64,000 nucleotides of DNA from a bacterium (GTDB taxonomy: Bacteria > Myxococcota_A > Polyangia > Nannocystales > Nannocystaceae), in the NCBI GenBank assembly GCA_024742475.1, contig JANSYI010000022.1, forward strand, positions 1-64,000. Direction: 5' to 3'. This document shows positions 53,549 to 62,686 of the stretch, one piece after another. Within the stretch, counting starts at the first letter, position 1. Each line of letters opens with the position of its first letter. The notes beneath the pieces were generated by a model. That model ran no database searches and had not been told where the DNA came from. It saw only the letters and a list, made by a program, of their open reading frames with translations. The translations under genes and the position numbers were made by a program.

Positions 53549-54466
53549 TCACGCGCAGCAAGCCGCTCGGTATACGCACTCGCGAAGCCAGCGATGCGAG
53601 GGATCGCCATCGAGGCGGTCGGTCCACCACAGCTGCAGTGGGAACGATCCGTGCTCGAAGGGCAGGGGGTGCACGGCGAGGTCGAAGTCTTCGCGCAGCG
53701 TCTCCGCGATCCGTCGAGGCACGACCGCGATCGCGTTGGAGCGAGCGGCGATTCGGCAAACGGAGGCAAAGTACGGGGCGGTGACGATCACCGAGCGGCG
53801 TAGGCCGTGCTCGGCCAGCTTCGCGTCGACCAGACCCGTGGCGTCGCCGACCTGCGACTGCATCACGTGAGGATGTTCGGCCAGCGCTTCGACTCCGAGC
53901 TCCTGCTCGCGGAGCGCGGGGTGGCCTCGACGCACGGCGACGACGAGCTCGTCTTGCCAGAGCGTACGCCGATGGAAGGTCGCGCCGTCCGCTTCGTAGT
54001 AGCCGATCGCGAGCTCGGCGTGCCCTTCACCGAGCAGCTGGAGGTCCCGCGCCTTGCCTTCGGAGCCGCGCACGCGGATCGCGACGCCGGGCGCCTCGAC
54101 CGAGAGCAGGTCGACGAGCCGAGGCAACAAGGTGAGCGGCGCGTAGTCGCTCGACAGCACGCGCGCGACCATCTGCGAGTCGCGCGGCACGAAAGGGGCT
54201 TGCTCATCCACGGCGACTCGCAAGGCCTCGAGGGCACTGCGAACGCGAGGCGCGAGCTGGGTCGCGAACGGTGTCGGTTGCATGACGTGACCCGCCCGTA
54301 CGAAGAGCTCGTCGCCGAGTGCCTCTCGCAAGCGACGCAGCGCGGTCGAGACGCCGGACTGGGTCTTCCCGAGCGCCGCGGCGGCCTCGGTCACGCTGCC
54401 GCGCGCGGACACCTCGTCGAACACCCGCAGCAAGTTGAGGTCGAGCTCGTGAAACGACACGGTCAT
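53549..54466 (-). CDS. LysR-family transcriptional regulator
   Basis: The 305-residue protein begins MTVSFHELDLNLLRVFDEV, with the winged helix-turn-helix SVTEAAAALGKTQSGVSTAL and LREALGDELFVRAGHVMQPT. The C-terminal part is a substrate-binding-like domain. The N-terminal style matches the NodD/LinR-type LysR group. It is divergent from the F420-reductase-like gene, which it probably controls; the 113-bp gap between them would hold the operator. The effector is unknown. Confidence 0.9.
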   Translation of the reverse strand: MTVSFHELDLNLLRVFDEVSARGSVTEAAAALGKTQSGVSTALRRLREALGDELFVRAGHVMQPTPFATQLAPRVRSALEALRVAVDEQAPFVPRDSQMVARVLSSDYAPLTLLPRLVDLLSVEAPGVAIRVRGSEGKARDLQLLGEGHAELAIGYYEADGATFHRRTLWQDELVVAVRRGHPALREQELGVEALAEHPHVMQSQVGDATGLVDAKLAEHGLRRSVIVTAPYFASVCRIAARSNAIAVVPRRIAETLREDFDLAVHPLPFEHGSFPLQLWWTDRLDGDPSHRWLRECVYRAACCA

Positions 54467-54579
54467 CGCTCCCGACGATAGTCGGTATGGGTCGGAGCGA
54501 TTGGTCATCCTTCCTCGCGGCCTCAAGATGAGGTCGTGCCTGAGACCGCAGCGAGGCCTCGAGCCAGGAGAACAGCGCG

Positions 54580-55230
54580 ATGAACGAGCAAACCATCGGA
54601 ATCATTGGAACTGGACACATCGGCGCGACGCTCGCCAAGCACTTCGTCGACGCCGGTCACCGGGTCCTACTCGCGAACTCTCGTGGGGCCGACAGCCTCC
54701 GGTCCATGGCGGCCGAGCTGGGACCGAGCGCGCGTGCATCGACACCCGCCGAAGCGGCTCGCGAGGCTGACTTCGTCGTGGAGGCGGTGCCGTTCGGCAA
54801 GCTCGAAGATCTTCCGCGGGCCGAGCTGGCTGGAAAGCTGCTGGTCAGCGCGTCGAACTACTACCCCGGTCGCGACGGAGATCTGGACATCGGTGCCGAC
54901 GGCGAGGCTGCGTACATCGGCAAGCTGTTCCCCGAGACCCGAGTGGTCCGGGCATTCAACACCGTGTACTGGGAGCACCTCCGGGACAAAGCCGATCCGA
55001 GCCTGTCCCACGAAGACAGGCGGGCGGTGCCCGTCGCGGGCGACGACCCGCAGGCCGTGGAGAAAGTCGCTGAGTTCGTGGAGTCGCTCGGCTTCGGGGC
55101 GGTGCGCGTCGGGGCGCTTCGCGACACCCACGGCGTCTCCAACCCCGGAGGCGCGCTCTACAACGTCGACATGACCGCAGGTCGAGCGGAGCGCGTACTT
55201 CGCGAGCGAACGAACGGACCGGCGCGATGA
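54580..55230 (+). CDS. NADPH-dependent F420 reductase-like Rossmann protein
   Basis: The 216-residue product begins MNEQTIGIIGTGHIGATLAKHF, a dinucleotide-binding GxGxxG motif followed by VLLANSRG, typical of NADP preference. AFNTVYWEHLRD and RVGALRDTHGVSNPGGALYNVD match the F420-dependent NADP oxidoreductase-like family, many members of which do not use F420. Probably an oxidoreductase in a small operon with the next gene. The start is preceded by a GGAG-like sequence. Confidence 0.82.
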   Translation: MNEQTIGIIGTGHIGATLAKHFVDAGHRVLLANSRGADSLRSMAAELGPSARASTPAEAAREADFVVEAVPFGKLEDLPRAELAGKLLVSASNYYPGRDGDLDIGADGEAAYIGKLFPETRVVRAFNTVYWEHLRDKADPSLSHEDRRAVPVAGDDPQAVEKVAEFVESLGFGAVRVGALRDTHGVSNPGGALYNVDMTAGRAERVLRERTNGPAR

Positions 55231-55460
55231 GTGGCTCGGGCAGCTATCGAAGCTGGATGCTCGGCGTCGCTCTCTACCCAGCGACCGCGGTCGGCCTCAT
55301 CGTCGCCGAACAGGGTTCGCATCCGGGCTGGCTCGCGTTGCTGGTCGCGCCGTGGATCGTCCTCGGTTTGGCGCGGGCTGGCGAGTTCGTTCCGACTCGA
55401 GTGAAGCGGCGGGTTCGACGAGCCCTGTCTCCCCGCGCTCCGCGACCTTGCGAGTGCTGA
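55227..55460 (+). CDS. Small membrane protein
   Basis: The 77-residue product has two hydrophobic segments (MLGVALYPATAVGLIVAEQG, WLALLVAPWIVLGLA) and a basic C terminus. Its ATG overlaps the preceding stop (ATGA), supporting co-translation. No family recognised. Confidence 0.6.
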   Translation: MSGSGSYRSWMLGVALYPATAVGLIVAEQGSHPGWLALLVAPWIVLGLARAGEFVPTRVKRRVRRALSPRAPRPCEC

Positions 55461-55499
55461 GGCGGTGGCGCGCGGTCGAAGTCGAGGTGCGGGTGAGTC

Positions 55500-55700
55500 G
55501 TGGAACTCGCTGAGCGCTCGGGTCGAGCAACGCGAGCGCTCGGGCTGGCCCCAAGGGACGTCCGCTGCGCCCAGCCGGCCGGCTGCCCGAGGTGCGAGGA
55601 GCTCATCAACCCCACAGATGTGCCAGTCGCACAGGTGTTTGCGGACGGCAACGCCACGGTGGACGTGTTCGCGTTCTGCGTCGAGCCCCTGGCGCCTTGA
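55500..55700 (+). CDS. Possible small zinc-ribbon-like protein
   Basis: A 66-codon frame with GTG start has high third-position GC, supporting coding. It contains CPRCEELINPTDVPVAQVF with a CxxC pair and a later Cys. No family is recognised and the start is uncertain. Confidence 0.4.
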   Translation: MELAERSGRATRALGLAPRDVRCAQPAGCPRCEELINPTDVPVAQVFADGNATVDVFAFCVEPLAP

Positions 55701-55735
55701 GAACACATTCCTGGAGGACTGATACGATCTTGCCG

Positions 55736-55930
55736 ATGGCTCGGCGCTTCGTGACCCTCCGTCAGACCTCGATGCTGCTGCTGATTGCCAGCGTCGCAAC
55801 CTGCTTCGCGTCGCCCGTCGCGGAAGAGGCGGGAGTCGATCCGCAGCGTTTCGTTGCGATCGCTCTCGGCCTCTTTCTGATCGGCGGGCTGCTCTACGTC
55901 CTCACCGGCTCCCTGAGCCGAAAGGGCTAG
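55736..55930 (+). CDS. Small two-helix membrane protein
   Basis: The 64-residue product starts MARRFVTLRQTSMLLLIASV. It has a hydrophobic N-terminal segment and a second helix (FVAIALGLFLIGGLLYVLTG). A GGAGG sequence lies about 20 bp upstream. Unknown function. Confidence 0.5.
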   Translation: MARRFVTLRQTSMLLLIASVATCFASPVAEEAGVDPQRFVAIALGLFLIGGLLYVLTGSLSRKG

Positions 55931-56007
55931 CCCTCACAGCCGAGCGTCGCGGAGATTTCATCCGGTCGCCCGTGACCGTTGGCGGCTCCGGCTTACCCTA
56001 CCGCTAG

Positions 56008-56217
56008 ATGCGACACGTGAGTCTGTCTTGGTACGATCTTGCGGAAGTTCACGCGGCCCACGACGCGCTCTGGAGGGCAATCGCCCGGCGGCTGCGAGAC
56101 GCGGGTGTGCGGGACGTGCCGGGAAGGCTGGAGCGGCACCTCGACTACGTCGCGCAGTGGAACGAGGCCAGCGTTGAGCATCGGGCCCAGCTTTGGGCGT
56201 TCCTGGAGTCGTTGTGA
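56008..56217 (+). pseudogene. Truncated PhnD-like (phosphonate/phosphite-binding protein family) fragment
   Basis: The 69-codon frame begins MRHVSLSWYDLAEVHAAHDA then LWRAIARRLRDAGVRDVP, close to the N terminus of short PhnD-family binding proteins (SLxMYDLPEVxxATDxLWxAIAxxLR). Relatives continue with a QTCGYPL segment and some 170 more residues; here the frame diverges after DYVAQWNE and stops. The missing part is not found nearby. The fragment abuts the convergent STAND NTPase gene and may mark an insertion scar. Confidence 0.55.
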
Positions 56218-56273
56218 GGTCGAGCGTGCCAGCGGCTCATCGGGTGCTTGCGGCGCCCGCGATGTTTGAGTCG

Positions 56274-59200
56274 TCAAGACCCGTAGCGGGCCCGGTGCTC
56301 GCGTCGTGCCTCGTCTTCGCGTAGCCGCGTCTCGAACCGCTCTGCGAGCCGCGTTGCCCACTGCCGGACCTCTGGACACTCATGCTTCTCCCAGGCTCGG
56401 GCGTTGTCGCGTTGAGCCTCGTAGAAGCGTGCAACCCCGCCATGGATCGCCCTCGGTGTCGAATACGCGCGGTCGGTCAGCGCACCAGCGACCCTGCCCG
56501 CGATTCCGAATCGTCGGAGGAGTGACACGACGATCGGGTCGAGTTGTGGGGAATAGGGGCTCGTCAGACTTGCAACCACCCGTCCACGGTCGTGGTTCTC
56601 GCCAATCCATTCGAGGACGACCGAGTCGCTGACGAAGTGGAGGAGGTTCTCCCTTGCGAACGCCCACACGAGAGAACGACCATCAGTGCGAAGCAGGGGA
56701 TCGGCGAGCGCGGGAAAGAGCGCGTCGCCATGACCACTCCGAAGAAGCGTCGAGAGCATCTCTTGACCGAGATGCGCGTTCCTTCCCTCGCCGCTCTCGA
56801 CCGAAAGCGCCATGACGACCATTCGCGCCAGAAAGTCATACTCCCCTTGCTCAGCAAGGAGGCGAGCTCCATCGGTCACGGCATCCTGCACCGCGATGAC
56901 GACACGTCTCGTCAGCACCTGCTCGAGACCTGCTCGCAAGAGGTCTCGGGCCCGAGGAGACCAAGGGGTATCTGGAGGCCCAGCGCGAAGCAAACGGACG
57001 CTCGTCCGCAGGACGACCTCGCCAAGGTCGCCGGTTCGCAATGCCGAACGCAAGAACGCCAACACGGCCTGAGGTTCGAGCTCGCCCCACCCCCTGGACG
57101 GCAGGAAGAGGAGCGCCTCCCGTTCGAGAACCCCGAGGTCGACCAGCTCGCGCAGGCGATTCAAGCGGGCCACAGTCGGGTCTTGAAGCGAGACGAACAA
57201 CATCTCCGCTCGACGTGCGGACCAGTGGTGGCGATCCGGACGAGACGAAAGCCAAGCCTCAACCTCCGCAGGAGACGCCGCGTTCGCCCATCCGAGAAGA
57301 TACCTCCCGAGCACATCGGCACGAGCGTCCTCATCCAGCCCGAAGGCGAGCCGATCGAGAAGCTCCCCACCCCGGTCGGTTCGTCCCAGTGAGCTCCACA
57401 GCTGTTGCGCACGTGGAACCGACTCCGCACATGACCATGCGAGTGCCCATTCGAGGTCGGCGGTCGAGCTGAGAAGCTCGCGCGCGAGCTCGAGGTCGAC
57501 CTCAGCCTCGTGCTGCTCGCGTTCGGGATCGTTGATCGGCAGAGGCCCTGGATGCCAACTACCGAACTGCGCACGAACCCGATCTTGAAGATTGGCGGGA
57601 GCGAGAGCGCGCTCGAGCTCCGAGAACGCGTCGAAGAGCTCAGGAAGGTGGACGAAGTCGTCCATGTCATAGCGACGCACGTTGGCGATGCTCTCCATCA
57701 TCGCGAGACGTTGGTCGGCCGACCATGCCATGACCATCTCTGCCAGGCGCTTCAGACCCTGGACGAACAGCCCCCAGCCGATCGCTCCTCGAATGGACCG
57801 GACAACGACCGACCGTGCTCGAGACGCAAGAGCAGGTTCTGTGTTGGAGCACGCGTCGAGGAGACGCGACCACAGTTCTTCTTTCTGTCGCACCGCGTCC
57901 GCGACACTGGGGACCGGCCAATCGCCGTCGACACGATCGGAGTCGGAGTAGCCAAGGCCTTGTTCGCTCGGATCGACAGCTGGGCCGAGAGCGTCGATCG
58001 CGAGCCCGCGTACGAAGGGATCGTCACTGGTGAGACGTTGTTCCAGAAGCGCTCGGCGAACGGGCCACGACTGATGCGTGAGGTGGAGACAGGGCTGAAA
58101 CAGGCTGCTCCAGATCCCCGCCGCGTTGTTGGAGAACGTCGAATCATCCACGCGCGCGATCGTAAGCAGACCGGACTCGACCGCGCGGAATGCCCCGTCC
58201 GTGATTCGCCGATGAATCACATGCTCGAAGACGTGTGTCCCGACCAACCGAAGGTTTGGAGCTGATCGGAGGCCTTCGGTTCCTGCGCGAGAAACGAGTT
58301 CGCTCACCGTCCAGGCTGCACGCTCGGGAGCCTCTTGCGCTGCCTCGTACGCGGGGCTCGTCCAGCGCAGGTAGTCTTCGACGGCTGCCACACCTCCCTC
58401 CTCCACTCGTCGTCCGAGTTCATCCCACTCTCCCAGGGCGAGGCGTTCGACCACGGGGGCGGGGACCCGCAGGTTCTTGGCGAGGCTGAGAAGCGTTTCG
58501 CGGAGCTCAGGGGTGTGGCGGCGAATGCGAGGACCCAGGTCCGGGTCGGTCAGAAAGTGGTTGAGGACGAGCCGGGCGAGGTTGTTCGGACTCACGTAGC
58601 GCCGGTTGGCGCGGAGGCCCGAGCGTCTCAGGAGTTGCCGATGGCGACAGTCGCGTTCGCGCCGACGAACCTCGTCCCAAGCGGTCGGCTCCCCGATCGC
58701 GAGCCGCAGACCCTCGCCGTGGCGCTCCCACAATGTCTCCCAATCGAGATCGAGGTCACGGGTCAGCATTGCGACCAAGAGCGCCTTTGCTCGCAACTCG
58801 GCTTCCCGTCGCCACCGATTCTCGTCTCCGCCGTACTCGCGCGGATTGCCTGCGAGGACACGGATGGCGCCAGAGGACCAACGCGTCGCTTGGTCCTCTC
58901 CGCTATCGAGCACCGACTCGTCCGCGTTCACCGCTTGCGCAAGTAGTACGGCGTACCAGGGATATCCCTCGGAGAGCCTCCAGATCGCCTCACGCTGCGC
59001 ATCCGACAGCCGAGGAGCTTCGGTTTCGATGAGTTTCCTGGTTGCCGGCTCGGCAAGTTGCGGCAACTCGAATTGCTCTCCGGGGACGCTTCGAGATTGA
59101 GCGTCGGCCGTCCCAATCATGATGAGCCGCGCACGCTCGTTGGCGTTGGCTTTGAACTTGGCAACAAGGTGGTCCGCATCGTGCGTGCGCACCTCGTCGA

Positions 59201-60140
59201 GCACGAGCCAAGGTTTTGCTCCTCCCCTCAGCCAAGGACCTTCGATGGCATGCAATCCGACTTGAGGATCATCGCAGTACCGAACGCGGTCCCGCACATC
59301 AGTTCCGCTTCGTGCGATCGCTTCGTGCACGACCCGTGTCTTTCCGACACCCGGAGCGCCGAACACTCGACAGATTCGTTGGCGCTCGTTCCGGAGAACC
59401 GCGACGAGCTGCTCGCGTAGCGGGTCCGCCTGAAACTCCGGAAGGTCACGGCCGACGGCATGCTCCGTGGTCCACTGCGACCAGGGCTTCAGTCCGTTCG
59501 GCTCGACGAGCCTGAGCTTGTCACGCTGCGACTCGGTCAAGCTCGGCTGGTGGATGCTGATGAAGTCAGCAAGATGGTTCGCGTCGAAGAAGTGGAGCTG
59601 ACTCCCGAGTTCCCCAGGCACGGCCCAATCGCCATTGTTGAGCCAGAAGGCGAGAAGTTCCTGAACTTCTTCGAGGAGCCCATCATCGTCAATCGCGGGC
59701 ACGCCCACCACGAAGGCATAGCGACCGCCCTTCGCGAGGTGCTCGAGGAGTTTCTCGGGCGGCCGCTTCTTCGTCCTCGCCGATGGTGCGGCCTCGTTCT
59801 CCAGCGCCTTGTTGCGAGCTGCTCGCCCCAGCTCCTCCAAGATCGACTTCTTCCAGCTGCCCCCGCCTTTGCACGAATACCAAGTCGCTTCCCCCTGCTC
59901 GTCCCAGGTGAGCGCCGCCGTAAACTCGTGCCGGGGTCGGACGGGCGCACCAACCGGCGTGAAGATGAGGTCTCGTAGGTCGTCGCCGCGGTAGGCCGCG
60001 ACCGGTCCGGCAATCTTCGCGTCCGCACGGTGGCGCAACTCTCGTTCACTCTTGAGGAGCTGCCGTACGAGCCCTTCCAGCTCTTTGTCCTTGAAGTCAG
60101 CCTGCTGGATGCTGGCCCCATCGAGATCCCCAATGTCCAT
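56274..60140 (-). CDS. Large STAND-type NTPase with putative nuclease N-terminal domain (candidate defence gene)
   Basis: The 1288-residue protein starts MDIGDLDGASIQQADFKDKE (ATG at 60140). Residues of about 1-200 resemble a PD-(D/E)xK-type domain: RGDDLRDLIF (51-60) and GEATWYSCKGG (83-93). The ATPase follows with Walker A GAPGVGKTRVVHEA (261-274) and Walker B PWLVLDEVRT (310-319), then LIMIGTAD. The remaining 700 or so residues are helical, repeat-like sequence, the usual sensor part of STAND proteins. Domain order matches Avs-like anti-phage sensors, but membership is not proven. DNA is visibly less GC-rich than surroundings. Confidence 0.7.
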   Translation of the reverse strand: MDIGDLDGASIQQADFKDKELEGLVRQLLKSERELRHRADAKIAGPVAAYRGDDLRDLIFTPVGAPVRPRHEFTAALTWDEQGEATWYSCKGGGSWKKSILEELGRAARNKALENEAAPSARTKKRPPEKLLEHLAKGGRYAFVVGVPAIDDDGLLEEVQELLAFWLNNGDWAVPGELGSQLHFFDANHLADFISIHQPSLTESQRDKLRLVEPNGLKPWSQWTTEHAVGRDLPEFQADPLREQLVAVLRNERQRICRVFGAPGVGKTRVVHEAIARSGTDVRDRVRYCDDPQVGLHAIEGPWLRGGAKPWLVLDEVRTHDADHLVAKFKANANERARLIMIGTADAQSRSVPGEQFELPQLAEPATRKLIETEAPRLSDAQREAIWRLSEGYPWYAVLLAQAVNADESVLDSGEDQATRWSSGAIRVLAGNPREYGGDENRWRREAELRAKALLVAMLTRDLDLDWETLWERHGEGLRLAIGEPTAWDEVRRRERDCRHRQLLRRSGLRANRRYVSPNNLARLVLNHFLTDPDLGPRIRRHTPELRETLLSLAKNLRVPAPVVERLALGEWDELGRRVEEGGVAAVEDYLRWTSPAYEAAQEAPERAAWTVSELVSRAGTEGLRSAPNLRLVGTHVFEHVIHRRITDGAFRAVESGLLTIARVDDSTFSNNAAGIWSSLFQPCLHLTHQSWPVRRALLEQRLTSDDPFVRGLAIDALGPAVDPSEQGLGYSDSDRVDGDWPVPSVADAVRQKEELWSRLLDACSNTEPALASRARSVVVRSIRGAIGWGLFVQGLKRLAEMVMAWSADQRLAMMESIANVRRYDMDDFVHLPELFDAFSELERALAPANLQDRVRAQFGSWHPGPLPINDPEREQHEAEVDLELARELLSSTADLEWALAWSCAESVPRAQQLWSSLGRTDRGGELLDRLAFGLDEDARADVLGRYLLGWANAASPAEVEAWLSSRPDRHHWSARRAEMLFVSLQDPTVARLNRLRELVDLGVLEREALLFLPSRGWGELEPQAVLAFLRSALRTGDLGEVVLRTSVRLLRAGPPDTPWSPRARDLLRAGLEQVLTRRVVIAVQDAVTDGARLLAEQGEYDFLARMVVMALSVESGEGRNAHLGQEMLSTLLRSGHGDALFPALADPLLRTDGRSLVWAFARENLLHFVSDSVVLEWIGENHDRGRVVASLTSPYSPQLDPIVVSLLRRFGIAGRVAGALTDRAYSTPRAIHGGVARFYEAQRDNARAWEKHECPEVRQWATRLAERFETRLREDEARREHRARYGS

Positions 60141-60278
60141 GCGCCCGTTGCGTAGAATAGCCTCTCGCCCGCCCCCAGCCATCGTGCGCCATGCGCGCGC
60201 ATTCCACCCTCACGACCGTCGCGGGGCTATGTGCTTGCCGGTGGCAAAATGCAGGCGTTCGCGGCTGAGCCACCCACC

Positions 60279-62618
60279 TCACCCCGCGGGTACGCAGATC
60301 GTCTTGGAGCTCGCCTCGTTCGACTCGTCGCACTCGTTGATCGCCGCCGGAGCGTCGACCTCAGCGCGCACGACCACGTTGCTCAACGGAGTGCCGAGCG
60401 CCAGGGTGACGCGTTCGGAGGCGCCGGGGGGGAGTTGGGCGGTGGTGGTCGTTTCGCCGACGAGCTCGTCGTCGACGTAGAACTGGACGAGGACGCCGGC
60501 GCCGACGCCGAGGCAGCCTACGTTGGCGACGTCGGCCCGGATGGTCCCGGTGGCGCAGCCGGCTTCGTCGGTGCCCACGTCGAAGAGCTCGAGGTCGGGT
60601 GCGCAGAAGTTGGAGGTGCCCTGGGCGTTGCGGCGGTAGCTGTTGAAGCCCGAGGACCACGCGTCGGGCTCCTCGCGGGGGATCGTGCCGTCCACTTCGA
60701 CGTTGGTCACGTGATACGTGTGCTGGTTCCAGATCGGTCGGGTGCCGACCCAGTTGTCGAGGCTGTCGTTCCAGACCTCGATGCCGCCGTCGAGACCCCA
60801 GCCGATGTCGTTGTTGGCTCCGAACACCAGCTCGGCTTTGAAGTCGCCGTCGACGTCGGCCACGACGGGGTACTCGGTGCGCGTCCGCGAGGTGTTGGGG
60901 TCGATGAAGAGGATCTCGTCGTCGGTCATGATGCCGTCGCAGCCCTCGCCGCCGGGGCATCCGGGCTCCACCCCGGGGTAGATCCGCAGGAAGTGCTCGT
61001 CGTTGTAGATGACCTCGTTGCGACCATCGCCGTCGAAGTCGAACACCGACGAGCCCGTCTGGCGCGACGAGTCGTCCTCGGTCGGGGCGCGCCACAGCTC
61101 CTGGAAGGACGTGCCGTCGAAGCGCACCACCACGTAGTAGTTTGCACCGGCCGTGCCGATGTCGGGCGTGCCATCGCCGTCGAAGTCCGCGATGTTGGGC
61201 GCGCCGCCGACTTCGGCCTCGTGGGAGGTGGGGATTGTGAACGTGGCCAGCTCGGTGCCGTCTTGGCCGTTGAGTGCATGGATGACCCCTGCGCGGACCT
61301 GAATCACCTCCGGCGCACCGTCGCCGTCGAAGTCCGCGATCCCGCACCGCGCGTTGGGCAGGGCCGCCGTCCAGAGCTCGACGCCTGCGAAGTCGCCGCC
61401 TTCGAGGGTGCCCGTCGTCGTGTAGGCCTGCTCGCCACCGACGATGTCGGGGCGTCCATCGCGGTCGACATCGGCCACGCAGGTCATGGGCCCCAGGCTG
61501 TAGCGAGCGTTGGTCCCCTCGAACAGAAGGTTGCCCTGCGCGTCGAAGATCGCGTTGCCCAAGACGATCTCGGGGAGCCCGTCGTTGTCCATGTTGGCGA
61601 TCGAAGGCGACGCGCTCCGGCTGGGCGCCGCCGTGTCGTCTGACGTCCAGAGTAGAGACCCGTCGCTGTCGATGGCGATCAGGTTGCTGTGCGGGTTCGG
61701 GTCTCCGGCATCGAGCATGGCCGCGTGCACGATCACTTCGGGGAGCCCGTCGCCGTCGATGTCTCCGACGGCGGGGTTGGCAGTGGCGTCGATGTTGAGC
61801 GGGCTGTGCCCCTGCGCGTCGAGGGACCATGTGGTCGACCACACCGGCTCGCCCGTGTCGCCGCGAATCGCTCGGATCACGCCGAACCTCTCGAAGTTGA
61901 GGTTGTCGAGGTAGCTGTTGAAGATGATCTCGGGCACGCAGTCGCCGTCGAGGTCGGCCACCACCGGAGTCGACGAGACGTTGAAGTGGCCGCTCGCTTC
62001 GGTGGGCTCACGGTGTGGCCAGCTCGGCTGGCACATCCCGGCGACGCACGTCTCGAACGCCTGGCAGGCGCCGTCGTCTTCGCATGCGATCTCGCCCCGC
62101 TGGCCCCACGAGAACGACGGGCGGGGTTCGAACTGAGCCGGAGGCGGCACGTACTCGCAGCTGGGGTCCGCGAATGACGGCATGCAGCGGCCCATGCTCG
62201 CGTCGCAAACGAAGCCGTCTTCGCAGGGGTTCTCGGGCCGAGTCGCGCACGCGATGGCCTCGCACGCTTCGCCCGGGGTCACGCACTGGCCGAGGTAACA
62301 CGCCTCCTGCGCGCCGCAGCACGCCCGGTCGGGTCCGCACGGCTCGGTGCCGCCCTCGCAGGTGTTCGTGCATGCGCCCGCTTCACAGACGTCGGTCCCG
62401 GCGCAGCAGATGCCGTCGCACTCGATCTCGTCGGCCCCACACAGCGACGCTTCGCCGGTCGTGCCGTCCAGCTCGGTGTCGCCCTCGTCGCCCGTGCCTT
62501 GCCCGGTGGATGCGCCCACCGTATCGATGCTCGCGCCGCCCCCAGAGCCCGGCGCGGCCGCTCCACACCCCAACGAAAGCACCGCCAGCCCCGTGATCGT
62601 TCCCCGCCATCCGTCCAC
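60279..62618 (-). CDS. FG-GAP/VCBS repeat lipoprotein with Cys-rich and CARDB-like domains
   Basis: The 779-residue product begins with a lipobox signal (ITGLAVLSLGCG). A Gly/Thr linker and a Cys-rich stretch (CDGICCAGTDVCEAGACTNT) follow. Several FG-GAP calcium-binding repeats come next (VADLDGDCVPEIIFNSYLDN, VGDIDGDGLPEVIVHAA, IADFDGDGTPDIGTAG), forming a beta-propeller. The C-terminal part resembles a CARDB-like beta sandwich ending near INECDESNE. Probably a surface adhesin or scaffold, common in myxobacteria. Confidence 0.85.
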   Translation of the reverse strand: MDGWRGTITGLAVLSLGCGAAAPGSGGGASIDTVGASTGQGTGDEGDTELDGTTGEASLCGADEIECDGICCAGTDVCEAGACTNTCEGGTEPCGPDRACCGAQEACYLGQCVTPGEACEAIACATRPENPCEDGFVCDASMGRCMPSFADPSCEYVPPPAQFEPRPSFSWGQRGEIACEDDGACQAFETCVAGMCQPSWPHREPTEASGHFNVSSTPVVADLDGDCVPEIIFNSYLDNLNFERFGVIRAIRGDTGEPVWSTTWSLDAQGHSPLNIDATANPAVGDIDGDGLPEVIVHAAMLDAGDPNPHSNLIAIDSDGSLLWTSDDTAAPSRSASPSIANMDNDGLPEIVLGNAIFDAQGNLLFEGTNARYSLGPMTCVADVDRDGRPDIVGGEQAYTTTGTLEGGDFAGVELWTAALPNARCGIADFDGDGAPEVIQVRAGVIHALNGQDGTELATFTIPTSHEAEVGGAPNIADFDGDGTPDIGTAGANYYVVVRFDGTSFQELWRAPTEDDSSRQTGSSVFDFDGDGRNEVIYNDEHFLRIYPGVEPGCPGGEGCDGIMTDDEILFIDPNTSRTRTEYPVVADVDGDFKAELVFGANNDIGWGLDGGIEVWNDSLDNWVGTRPIWNQHTYHVTNVEVDGTIPREEPDAWSSGFNSYRRNAQGTSNFCAPDLELFDVGTDEAGCATGTIRADVANVGCLGVGAGVLVQFYVDDELVGETTTTAQLPPGASERVTLALGTPLSNVVVRAEVDAPAAINECDESNEASSKTICVPAG

Positions 62619-62641
62619 GTATCAAGGGTGGGCAGATGTCT

Positions 62642-62669
62642 TACTGCGGACAATACTGCGTTCGCAGTA
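62642..62669. promoter_or_regulatory. TACTGCG repeat/palindrome upstream of the FG-GAP gene
   Basis: TACTGCG (62654-62660) and CGCAGTA (62663-62669) form a perfect palindrome with a 2-bp spacer. A third TACTGCG lies at 62642-62648. The cluster sits in the 68-bp gap just upstream of the lipoprotein start and looks like a regulator-binding site. The regulator is unknown. Confidence 0.45.
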
Positions 62670-62686
62670 GTTTGCTGCGCAGGTAT

